From CALSPH01 sp041690035 (GTDB lineage Bacteria > Bacteroidota > Bacteroidia > NS11-12g > UBA955), in the NCBI GenBank assembly GCA_041690035.1, contig JBDNFC010000021.1, forward strand, positions 1-21,947: DNA of 21,947 bases, read 5' to 3'. The notes under the pieces are model-generated. The model saw nothing but the letters and a program-made list of their open reading frames with translations. It made no database searches and was not told the origin of the DNA. How positions within the stretch are numbered: the first letter of the stretch is position 1; the number at the start of each line of letters is the position of its first letter. Made by a program: the position numbers and the translations under genes. Of this stretch, positions 15,091-21,947 are shown one piece after another.

Positions 15091-16083
15091 ATGGCAAAAA
15101 TACAAATTGAAAAACAAACTTACCTAAGGTGGCATGAAATGATGTTATTTATACGTAGATTTGAAGAAAAATGTGCACAACTTTACGGTCAGCAAAAAAT
15201 AAAAGGCTTCTGTCATTTATACATTGGGCAAGAGGCTGTGTTAGCTGGCACGATGAGTGCCATTACCCCACAAGATAGTCTGATTACGGCATACCGCGAC
15301 CATGGGCATGCCTTGGCCTGTGGCATTACTCCAGAAGCTGTAATGGCAGAATTATTTGGAAAAATTACCGGATGTAGTAAAGGAAAAGGCGGCAGCATGC
15401 ACATGTTTAGTAAAGAGCATAATTTTTATGGAGGGCATGGTATTGTTGGAGGGCAAATACCATTAGGTGCTGGCATTGCTTTTGCCGAAAAATATAGAGG
15501 AACAAAAAATGTGAATATTTGCTATATGGGAGATGGGGCAGTGCGTCAAGGTGCATTGCATGAAACTTTTAATATGGCAATGTTGTGGAAATTACCAGTA
15601 ATTTTTGTGGTAGAAAATAATGAATATGCTATGGGAACCTCTGTTGAGCGAACCACAAACATGTTAGAAATTTACAGAATGGGCTCAGGATATGATATGC
15701 CTAGTGAGCGTGTAGATGGCATGAAATGTGAATTAGTGCATGAGGCAATGATAAAGGCTGTCGCTAGGGCTAGAAAAGGTGATGGTCCTACTTTTTTAGA
15801 AATAAAAACCTACCGATTTAGAGGACATTCTATGAGTGACCCTGCTACTTATAGGTCAAAAGAAGAATTGGAACAATATAAAAATATTGATCCAATTGAA
15901 ACTACAAAACAAACCATACTAAAACTCAAATATGCTAATGAAAAGTATTTTGAAGATTTAGAAGATAAAATAGCCATACAAATAAGCGACAGCGTTGAGT
16001 TTGCAGAAAATTCAGCCTATCCAGATCCTTCAGAATTATACACAGATGTATATGTTGAAGATTATCCTTTTATCATAGAATAA
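15091..16083 (+). CDS. pdhA: pyruvate dehydrogenase E1 component, alpha subunit
   Basis: A 330-residue thiamine-diphosphate-dependent E1 alpha subunit. With E1 beta it decarboxylates pyruvate and passes the acetyl group to the lipoyl arm of E2. The ThDP motif runs from GDGA (147-150) to NN (176-177), with the usual spacing of nearly 30 residues. YRDHGHALACG (68-78), GKGGSMHMF (98-106) and GGHGIVGGQIPLGAG (114-128) are all characteristic, and RFRGHSMSDPATYR near the C-terminus is the conserved active-site loop. A branched-chain E1 alpha is less likely given this loop and the length. No E1 beta or E2 gene follows; an unrelated TPR gene starts 15 nt after the stop. Confidence 0.93.
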   Translation: MAKIQIEKQTYLRWHEMMLFIRRFEEKCAQLYGQQKIKGFCHLYIGQEAVLAGTMSAITPQDSLITAYRDHGHALACGITPEAVMAELFGKITGCSKGKGGSMHMFSKEHNFYGGHGIVGGQIPLGAGIAFAEKYRGTKNVNICYMGDGAVRQGALHETFNMAMLWKLPVIFVVENNEYAMGTSVERTTNMLEIYRMGSGYDMPSERVDGMKCELVHEAMIKAVARARKGDGPTFLEIKTYRFRGHSMSDPATYRSKEELEQYKNIDPIETTKQTILKLKYANEKYFEDLEDKIAIQISDSVEFAENSAYPDPSELYTDVYVEDYPFIIE

Positions 16084-16098
16084 GTAAATAAAAAAAAT

Positions 16099-16791
16099 AT
16101 GTCAGAAATAATTGAAAATGAAGTTGCTCAAAAGCAGGATTTAATTTCAAAATTACAGCGTTGGTTTAACCAAAATCAAAAATTAATTTCCTATGTCGGT
16201 GCAGGTATTGTAGGTTTGATAGCGCTTTTTTGGGCTTATAACTATTTTTATAAAGAACCCTTAGAAAAAGAAGCTGCAAATTTACTGTATTCAGTAGAAA
16301 AAGCTTTTGAGAAAGATAGTTTTGATGCAGTATTAAAAGGCAGTCAAGGAAATATGGGTGCCATTGAAATTGCAGAAGAGTATAGCGGCACAAAAGCAGG
16401 TAACCTTGCTAATTATATGGCAGGTGTGGCTCTTTTTACAAAAAGTGAATATGACAAAGCAATTGATTATTTTGAAGATTTTAATGCCAGTGATCCATTT
16501 TTGGGGCCAAATAGTATTGGACTAATTGGTGATTGTCATGCGGCTAAAAAAGAGTATGCCAAAGCGGCTAAATATTTTGCCAAAGCAGGTAAAAAAAATA
16601 TTAATAATCTTACCACCACACATTGGTTATTTAAAGCTGGGGCAGCCTATGAAAAATTAGATAAATGGGACGATGCAGTAGATTGTTATGAATTTTTGAA
16701 AAAAAATTGTAAAGATGCTGCAAATACTAAACAGATAGATAAATATATCAATTACGCAAAAGCCCGAAATGGTGAGTTCAAAGCAAAATAA
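16099..16791 (+). CDS. membrane-anchored TPR protein (YfgM-like)
   Basis: A 230-residue protein with a charged N-terminal segment (1-28, predicted cytoplasmic), one membrane helix at about 29-48 (LISYVGAGIVGLIALFWAYN), and a soluble C-terminal part made of TPR-like helical hairpins. Clear repeats are GVALFTKSEYDKAIDYFEDF, DCHAAKKEYAKAAKYFAKAG and KAGAAYEKLDKWDDAVDCYE. The topology resembles E. coli YfgM, an inner-membrane TPR protein that associates with the SecYEG translocon and periplasmic chaperones, but homology is not certain. It lies 15 nt after pdhA and 14 nt before ribH, so the three are probably co-transcribed. Confidence 0.75.
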   Translation: MSEIIENEVAQKQDLISKLQRWFNQNQKLISYVGAGIVGLIALFWAYNYFYKEPLEKEAANLLYSVEKAFEKDSFDAVLKGSQGNMGAIEIAEEYSGTKAGNLANYMAGVALFTKSEYDKAIDYFEDFNASDPFLGPNSIGLIGDCHAAKKEYAKAAKYFAKAGKKNINNLTTTHWLFKAGAAYEKLDKWDDAVDCYEFLKKNCKDAANTKQIDKYINYAKARNGEFKAK

Positions 16792-16805
16792 TTTTTAATA
16801 AAGCA

Positions 16806-17279
16806 ATGGCAACAATATTAAAGAATTTGTCTGAATTTGATAATAAACTATTGCCAACTGTGGCTAATAAAAAATTTGGCATTGTATATAGCGAATGGAA
16901 TGAGAAAATTACAAAAGCGCTCTTAGATGGAGCAATAAACTGTTTGTTAGGGATTGGAGTTTCTAAAAAGGAACTTAAAATTATAGCGGTTCCTGGAACA
17001 TTTGAGCTTCCACTAGGCGCACAAAAACTAGCACATAATAACGACATAGATGCTGTTATTTGTTTGGGTTGTGTAATTCAAGGAGAAACGCGTCATTTTG
17101 ATTTTATTTGTCAGGCAGCTGCAAATGGGATTATGCAAGTAAGCTTATCTACCCAAAAGCCAATAATATTTGGGGTATTAACCACTGATACTATGCAGCA
17201 AGCCCTAGACCGCGCAGGTGGAAAAATGGGAAATAAAGGAATTGAAGCGGCTGTTACTGCCATAAAAATGCTCAGTTAG
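16806..17279 (+). CDS. ribH: 6,7-dimethyl-8-ribityllumazine synthase
   Basis: A 157-residue lumazine synthase, the penultimate step of riboflavin synthesis, which condenses the ribityl-pyrimidine with 3,4-dihydroxy-2-butanone 4-phosphate. The motifs are as expected: the SEWN strand (29-32) with the aromatic residue that stacks on the pyrimidine, PGTFELP (63-69), and GCVIQGETRHFD (88-99) with the catalytic-type His97. It usually assembles as pentamers or 60-mers in the cytoplasm. Length is normal. It begins 14 nt after the TPR gene. A stem-loop with a T-run follows the stop and probably ends the pdhA-TPR-ribH transcript. Confidence 0.95.
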   Translation: MATILKNLSEFDNKLLPTVANKKFGIVYSEWNEKITKALLDGAINCLLGIGVSKKELKIIAVPGTFELPLGAQKLAHNNDIDAVICLGCVIQGETRHFDFICQAAANGIMQVSLSTQKPIIFGVLTTDTMQQALDRAGGKMGNKGIEAAVTAIKMLS

Positions 17280-17281
17280 TT

Positions 17282-17311
17282 TAGCAATCAAAAATCAATT
17301 TTGCTATTTTT
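17282..17311 (+). terminator. terminator after ribH
   Basis: TAGCAA (17282-17287) and TTGCTA (17301-17306) form a 6-bp stem around a 13-nt loop, followed at once by TTTTT (17307-17311). It starts 3 nt after the ribH stop. The right arm overlaps the -33 element of the porin promoter. Confidence 0.45.
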
Positions 17312-17332
17312 AAGGTTTATAAATTACATTTG
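17300..17332 (+). promoter_or_regulatory. promoter of the porin gene
   Basis: TTTG at 17300-17303 (-33) and TACATTTG at 17325-17332 (-7), with a 21-nt spacer: close to the published Bacteroides consensus (TTTG ... TAnnTTTG). The -7 box ends 5 nt before the ATG at 17338, so a leaderless message is predicted. Confidence 0.65.
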
Positions 17333-17337
17333 CATTA

Positions 17338-19260
17338 ATGATTAAGGGTCTTTTTTGTATTTTGATGCTGTGGGCTGCAAATGCAAATGCCCAAGATAAT
17401 AACCAAGACTCTTTATTAACTATACCCAAAAAATTTCCTCAACAAACTTTTTATGACGCCCTTGTTAGTTTTGAGGATGATACTTTAGTAGTAGATAAAA
17501 ATGCTAAGTTGATGGAGGCACAAAGGCAAATTTTTACACGAAGAGATTTGATAAGTTATCAAGATTTAGGTACACATTTTTCTCCCATTCGGATTTTAGA
17601 TGGAATACAAAGTCAGTCAAATGGATTTAATACTGGCAATCAATGGGTGGGATATTATCAAAAAAGCCTAAAAGATTTGCCCTTTTATAATGCAAGCATG
17701 CCTCTTACTTCTTTTAAATATGCCCAAGGGGGAAAGTCATATATACAGTTTGATGCGCTTCACACCCAAAACATTATTAAAACCTGGAATTTTACTGCTG
17801 GCATTCAAAGCTTTACAAATCAGGGGTTTGGCCTGCGACAATCTAGCTTTCATAGGGCACCTTTTATAACCTCTCATTTCACATTGCCTAATAATAGGCT
17901 AAGGATAGTGGCTGGTTTTAGTTGGTTGCGCAGAATAAATCAAGAAAATGGTGGGCTTAGCAGCACAGATTCTTTAGTAAATATTAATGATTTGAGTGGT
18001 ATAAAAAAAACAGCCTTGGAATTATTTCCTGTCACAAGCGGATTGGAGCGCAATACATTGCCTGTTGGTTTAAAAAATGCGTATGACACCTTAAAATCAA
18101 GCAACCATAATGTATATTTTCAATATTATTTAGGAAAAAAATATAATGACACACTTGATAGTTTTAGAAAAATATTGCCTCTTTTTGCAATTAATGTTCA
18201 ATTGGCCTTTGAAAAAGAACAATGGCTCTATGCAGATAATTTTGGAGACAGTGTATATTATCCCCGATTGAGTTACGCAAGGGCAAATAATAGAGATAGC
18301 CAAACCCTTAAAAAATATACTGCCATTATTGGGCTGGGTAAATTAAAATCTCAAATCAATGGAATTGTTTTTAATACAAATATTGGATTTGAAAATTATA
18401 GTTACAATCATAATAATTTTATCCGTTTTAGCGGTGTAAATAGCTTTTTTCAAGGCAATTTAACAACCATTCTAAAAGAAAATATTATGCTAAAAAGCAA
18501 TGCAGTATTTTATTTTTCAGGCTATAATCTTGGCGATTATGATTTTAATGCATTCGCAAGTTTTATGAAATCAGATTTTAAAATTATTGGTTTTATAAAC
18601 AGCCAATTAAAAATGCCTGCACCTGTATTTGCCTCTTTTAATAGCCCATACTTTGCCCATTTTAATAATTTTAATCAAACGCTAACAAATTCGATTGGAG
18701 GAAAGGTTATTATTAGAAAAAACAAGCCATATACATTGGGAATAATGCTAAAAAATATTAATAATCATCTTTATTTTGACGAGCAATATCAAGCAAGGCA
18801 GTTTCAATCAAATATTCAGTTTGTGAAATTTAGTTTGAGTAAGCATTTTAATTACCGCAGTTTAAATTTGGCTTTTGATGGTTTTATTCAATCTAGTTCC
18901 AATATGGCAGTAATTCCATTGCCTAATTGGGGGTTTAAAGCGGACTTGTTTTTTCAAAAAATGATATTTGACAGCGCGCTACATTTAAAAACAGGGATAG
19001 ATGTATTTGTAAATGGCAAATCTAATAACATGACATATATGCCAGTTTTAAGACAATTTGCGCTTCAAAATAATGGCAGTATTGGCAATAATCCTCTTTT
19101 AGATTTTTATATTAGTGGTGAGGTTAAAACAGTTGTTTTCTTTTTTAAGCTGGAAAATATAACTTATAATTTCATGCCTAATTCAGATTATACTACTCCA
19201 CTTTTTCCTAATCAGCCCACGGCATTTAGGCTTGGTTTACTATGGGATTTTTTCTTGTAA
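17338..19260 (+). CDS. putative outer-membrane porin (Porin_10-like)
   Basis: A 640-residue predicted outer-membrane beta-barrel. Residues 1-18 are a signal peptide (cleavage at ANA|Q). The mature N-terminus contains RRDLISYQDLGTHFSPIRIL and FYNASMPLTSFKYAQGG, which I recognise from the Bacteroidota 'putative porin' family (Porin_10). The rest alternates short hydrophobic and polar strands with many aromatics and no plug or regulatory domain, and ends in a hydrophobic FFL. The family's solute is unknown, and it has no carboxypeptidase-like or TonB plug region, so it is not a TonB receptor. It has its own promoter and is convergent with the CAP-domain gene. Confidence 0.78.
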   Translation: MIKGLFCILMLWAANANAQDNNQDSLLTIPKKFPQQTFYDALVSFEDDTLVVDKNAKLMEAQRQIFTRRDLISYQDLGTHFSPIRILDGIQSQSNGFNTGNQWVGYYQKSLKDLPFYNASMPLTSFKYAQGGKSYIQFDALHTQNIIKTWNFTAGIQSFTNQGFGLRQSSFHRAPFITSHFTLPNNRLRIVAGFSWLRRINQENGGLSSTDSLVNINDLSGIKKTALELFPVTSGLERNTLPVGLKNAYDTLKSSNHNVYFQYYLGKKYNDTLDSFRKILPLFAINVQLAFEKEQWLYADNFGDSVYYPRLSYARANNRDSQTLKKYTAIIGLGKLKSQINGIVFNTNIGFENYSYNHNNFIRFSGVNSFFQGNLTTILKENIMLKSNAVFYFSGYNLGDYDFNAFASFMKSDFKIIGFINSQLKMPAPVFASFNSPYFAHFNNFNQTLTNSIGGKVIIRKNKPYTLGIMLKNINNHLYFDEQYQARQFQSNIQFVKFSLSKHFNYRSLNLAFDGFIQSSSNMAVIPLPNWGFKADLFFQKMIFDSALHLKTGIDVFVNGKSNNMTYMPVLRQFALQNNGSIGNNPLLDFYISGEVKTVVFFFKLENITYNFMPNSDYTTPLFPNQPTAFRLGLLWDFFL

Positions 19261-19329
19261 AAATAAACTATTTTTCTTTATCAATTTATTTTCATTTGTG
19301 TCCAAAAAAATACAAGCAGTTCAGTAAAA

Positions 19330-21588
19330 CTATTTTTTGTAGTCAATCAACTTTGTGGTATAGCTAAATGTTTTGCCGTTTTTTAGTTTTATAAATACTT
19401 TGATAGTTTCATCACCCATAATATTTCTATAGTTAATAGTTGGTTGCCATACAAGTGTTGGCATTCCATATCCGTTAATGTTTGTTAAAACAGAGCAAGG
19501 TATATCTTTGTTATCCAATACATTAGTCATTTTTACAGTTGCCTTATCAAAATCATAAAAACCAGAAAAAGACCAATTTTTAAAAGCAAATATTTTTGGG
19601 ATATATCCGATAGGAGGCCAAGCAACGAAGTTGGACTTATAAAAGTTGGTATCCCATTGTTTTTTTTCTTCGGCACACCAAAGTACACTGTTAAAATCTG
19701 TGCAGCCAAAGCCCATGTATTGAGTAGGTGGGTATAAAAACCACCTTCTATTACCTACAGAATTGCTATTATCATTCATAAATTCTGTAATGGATATGGT
19801 GGTATGCACACCTTGTGTAAGTAGTCCATATTTTGCAGCATCAGCTCCTTCTTGGGTATAACAAGTTAAATTCTGATTTAGGTCATGGGTTAAGTTTTTA
19901 TTAGCGGAATAAAATAGTGCCGCTTTTTGGCAAGCACTGTTTAAGTTTCCTGCCAATACAATTGGGTTTTCTAATCCTGCCATTCTTCTAAAGTAATTTA
20001 GCCTTTCTGCCACATTGCCTAAAATACTATCTGGTAAATAGCCTGGATAGCAAGAAGATACGTTTCCATTCCAAGTAAACCCGTAAGGGAGGTTTTCTGA
20101 CGTTTTCATCAATACCCTAGTATTGTAATATGAAATATCAAAATCTTTTTTCATTGTTAATTTCCAAAAACTATCTGCAATTTCCTGATTTGGAAAGGCT
20201 TTATCAAACTGCTTTCCCAATTGATATGCCTTTGCAAAATTATTTTCATTAATTTGTTGTTGCCAATATTGGCTTAAAATTAGTTTTTTTTCAGTATTTT
20301 TTATGTCTATACTCGCAATGTTTTCATTTAGGTTTAGCAATGCTTCAAATGTACTTGCACGCTTATTCGGTTCTAGTAATAGACTTTTATACCATGCTTG
20401 TCGGGCTTTAATCAAGGCTAAGTTTTTAGTTTTGTCAATGGTGTATTGATAAATATTGGCTACAATATTTGCAGGAAAAATATTTTTTAGGCTATCTATT
20501 GCAATATCATAGCCCCCGGTTTTAAAATAATTTGTTACGTAATGTTCAAAAAAATAATTTTGAGCTTGAATTTGGTTGTAATTTCCAAAGTAAAAAATCA
20601 ATTTTTTTAAAATAATTTTCTTATCAAGTTCTAAAAAATAATCCTCTTGCTTTTGTTTTTTTGTTGGCGATAGTTTGGCAAGTTTTATTTTTTCATTTGC
20701 AAATTTATTGAACCAAGAGTCTGCCAACATTATATTTTTAGCCTTTATATGATTGTTAATAAAAACTAAATAAACACCATTTTTTTTAAAAGTAAATAAA
20801 GAATCAAAAGGGTAAATATCTGTTGCTTGTTCTAGAAAATAGAATAAATCATCGCTCAATGGAAAATCATTAATTTGTTTATACCAAATTTGTTTTTGAA
20901 TGATTAACATCTCTTTATCGTTTGGAAACATGCTTAAACCCATTGACAAAAATAATTCTGTAGAATCCATATAGCTATTTTCAAATAAATATTGCGTGTA
21001 AATATTAAAACCTTCTCTGCTAAATGTTGCAAAACTTTGATTGTAAGAAAAATGCTGGAACTGATTTATCAATAATTTTTCTATCAAAGGCATTCCTGTT
21101 TTAGGATCATTGTTTTTTAAATACGATTTTGCAAGCATAAATTCCATAAACGAATCATTATTTAATGCTATACTTCTTTTAAACAGTGGAATAGATTTAC
21201 TATATCTGCCTTCATTGAAATTGGACATTGCCTCTGCATTATTTAATTTAGAAATAGCAATAAAATGATTTTTGTGTTTATCAATAAATCCCGAGCTTTC
21301 TGATTTTTCTTGCGCTTTTATTGCAAGTTTTACCGCATTTTTACTCGATATTTCAGTGTGGTTTTGTTCATATATACCTAACCATATTTTAGATTCTAGC
21401 ATATAGCTTTCTGGATCCTTATTTAAAGATTTATCCTTTCTTGCTTTATTTATTTGTTTTAGTGCTGTCTCATATTTTTTGGTTTCGTAAGATTTTTGGG
21501 CTTTCAAATAGTTCCTATTTTGCGCAAACAATGCAAAAGATATAAAATAAAGAAATATAAAAATAAATAAGAGCTTAGCTTTTTTCAC
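19330..21588 (-). CDS. exported TPR and CAP-domain protein
   Basis: 752 residues when read from GTG at 21588. The first ~22 residues (KKAKLLFIFIFLYFISFALF, then AQ) are a signal peptide. An ATG 48 nt upstream would prefix 16 residues and put the promoter box inside the gene, so GTG is preferred. Residues about 25-150 show TPR-like hairpins (YETKKYETALKQINKA, GRYSKSIPLFKRSIAL), followed by a long helical middle part. At about 525-645 there is a CAP (SCP/PR-1) domain: LNYFRRMAGLENPIV, the His in NLTHDL, then EFMNDNSNSVGNRRWFLYPP. The last ~100 residues form a beta-rich domain beginning WPPIGYIP that commonly trails such CAP domains. The activity of bacterial CAP domains is largely unknown. It lies 103 nt downstream of comB and has its own promoter. 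Confidence 0.82.
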   Translation of the reverse strand: MKKAKLLFIFIFLYFISFALFAQNRNYLKAQKSYETKKYETALKQINKARKDKSLNKDPESYMLESKIWLGIYEQNHTEISSKNAVKLAIKAQEKSESSGFIDKHKNHFIAISKLNNAEAMSNFNEGRYSKSIPLFKRSIALNNDSFMEFMLAKSYLKNNDPKTGMPLIEKLLINQFQHFSYNQSFATFSREGFNIYTQYLFENSYMDSTELFLSMGLSMFPNDKEMLIIQKQIWYKQINDFPLSDDLFYFLEQATDIYPFDSLFTFKKNGVYLVFINNHIKAKNIMLADSWFNKFANEKIKLAKLSPTKKQKQEDYFLELDKKIILKKLIFYFGNYNQIQAQNYFFEHYVTNYFKTGGYDIAIDSLKNIFPANIVANIYQYTIDKTKNLALIKARQAWYKSLLLEPNKRASTFEALLNLNENIASIDIKNTEKKLILSQYWQQQINENNFAKAYQLGKQFDKAFPNQEIADSFWKLTMKKDFDISYYNTRVLMKTSENLPYGFTWNGNVSSCYPGYLPDSILGNVAERLNYFRRMAGLENPIVLAGNLNSACQKAALFYSANKNLTHDLNQNLTCYTQEGADAAKYGLLTQGVHTTISITEFMNDNSNSVGNRRWFLYPPTQYMGFGCTDFNSVLWCAEEKKQWDTNFYKSNFVAWPPIGYIPKIFAFKNWSFSGFYDFDKATVKMTNVLDNKDIPCSVLTNINGYGMPTLVWQPTINYRNIMGDETIKVFIKLKNGKTFSYTTKLIDYKK

Positions 21589-21593
21589 AGGTT

Positions 21594-21601
21594 CAAAACT
21601 A
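21594..21601 (-). promoter_or_regulatory. -7 box of the TPR-CAP gene
   Basis: The minus strand reads TAGTTTTG (TAnnTTTG), ending 5 nt before the GTG at 21588. It supports the GTG start and implies a leaderless transcript. No -33 TTG is visible at the expected distance. Confidence 0.5.
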
Positions 21602-21691
21602 AAACATTTATAGTCTAATAATAATATAAATTGCATAAATTATTAACGTGTAACAAAATGACAAATTATATTGGTTTAATATTTTTGCAAA

Positions 21692-21947
21692 TTATTCTTT
21701 TAATAAAACAAGTTCATCATTTTCTAATACCACCACTTTATGGCAAATGTCCTTGCTTAGGCATAGTTTTATATCACCTTCAGCATCATATTTGCTCAAT
21801 CTTTTTAAATGGCTGCTATTGGTTATGAATTTTTCTAACCCAATTTTTGCAGCGTTTTGATACAAGTTAGCTGCCATAAATGCGGCATCAGATTCTATTT
21901 CAAAATCTTTGGATAGCAAGTTTACTAAAGCACCCGCATAAAGGGTG
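21692..21947 (-). CDS. comB: 2-phosphosulfolactate phosphatase-like protein (ComB), C-terminal part
   Basis: Only the last 84 residues are in the window; the frame stays open to the right edge (TLYAGALVNLLSK ...), so the TTG inside it is not the start. The visible part matches the end of ComB-family proteins: an AGALV helix, DFEIESDAAFMAANLY, then FITNSSHLKRLSKYDAEGDI and a short final strand. ComB is a Mg-dependent phosphatase that makes sulfolactate in coenzyme M synthesis in methanogens. Homologues are frequent in bacteria, where the real substrate is uncertain. The conserved N-terminal catalytic part is not visible, so activity cannot be judged. Confidence 0.72.
   Translation of the reverse strand, partial: TLYAGALVNLLSKDFEIESDAAFMAANLYQNAAKIGLEKFITNSSHLKRLSKYDAEGDIKLCLSKDICHKVVVLENDELVLLKE

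Noticed and set aside
15037..15117. Longer recF frame starting at 15117.
   Set aside because: It would add 27 residues unlike any RecF N-terminus and overlap the pdhA start; the family N-terminus begins at 15036.
19261..19329. Terminator between the convergent porin and CAP genes.
   Set aside because: T-runs are present on both strands, but I could not build a convincing stem.
21589..21636. ATG at 21636 as the start of the TPR-CAP gene.
   Set aside because: It places 16 residues with acidic and Cys content before the signal peptide and puts the TAnnTTTG box inside the coding region.
1..21947. tRNA, rRNA, riboswitch (including an FMN element ahead of ribH), transposase or prophage genes.
   Set aside because: No sequence with the required conserved boxes or motifs was seen. 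The ribH upstream gap is only 14 nt.

Overview
This is an AT-rich chromosomal window (roughly one third G+C by eye) from a member of the phylum Bacteroidota, probably an uncultured or little-studied lineage. The evidence is a PorZ homologue with a type IX secretion (T9SS) C-terminal sorting domain, two TonB-dependent receptor-type barrels, a Bacteroidota 'putative porin', a DUF4468 protein, the Bacteroidota form of YebC (MGRMFEKRK start), an almost complete lack of Shine-Dalgarno sites, and several copies of the phylum's TAnnTTTG promoter box.

Layout. 1-465: the 5' end of a lemA gene leaving the window on the minus strand, then a non-coding stretch with a strong hairpin. 466-5292 (+): tightly packed yebC, a TonB-dependent receptor, a Bcp-type peroxiredoxin, a TPR lipoprotein and lipB. 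5293-7039: a gene-poor accessory pocket in which a lone secreted DUF4468 gene lies between two ~212 bp direct repeats, followed by a 356 bp segment bounded by imperfect inverted repeats. 7040-10004 (+): porZ-recO. 10024-15036 (-): recF-dciA-rpe-TonB receptor as a likely operon, then a separate small aspartate-rich protein. 15091-17279 (+): pdhA, a membrane-anchored TPR protein and ribH. 17338-19260 (+): a putative porin with its own promoter. 19330-21947 (-): a TPR+CAP-domain exported protein and the 3' part of a comB-like phosphatase running off the right end.

How it works together. Most genes are housekeeping: translation regulation, peroxide defence, lipoate and pyruvate dehydrogenase (lipB supplies the octanoyl group that becomes the lipoyl cofactor of the complex whose E1 alpha is pdhA), riboflavin, the pentose phosphate pathway, recF/recO recombinational repair and helicase loading. 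The rest concerns the envelope: three outer-membrane barrels, a TPR lipoprotein, PorZ, and DUF4468 and CAP proteins with signal peptides.

Most notable points: (1) the direct-repeat-flanked DUF4468 gene; (2) four exported-protein genes (DUF4468, porZ, porin, CAP) whose TAnnTTTG box ends only 4-5 nt before the start codon, which predicts leaderless mRNAs; (3) a receptor gene whose signal peptide can be read only from a CTG (or rarer) start; (4) a possible MITE-like relic before porZ. I found no CRISPR array, tRNA, rRNA, transposase or integrase.
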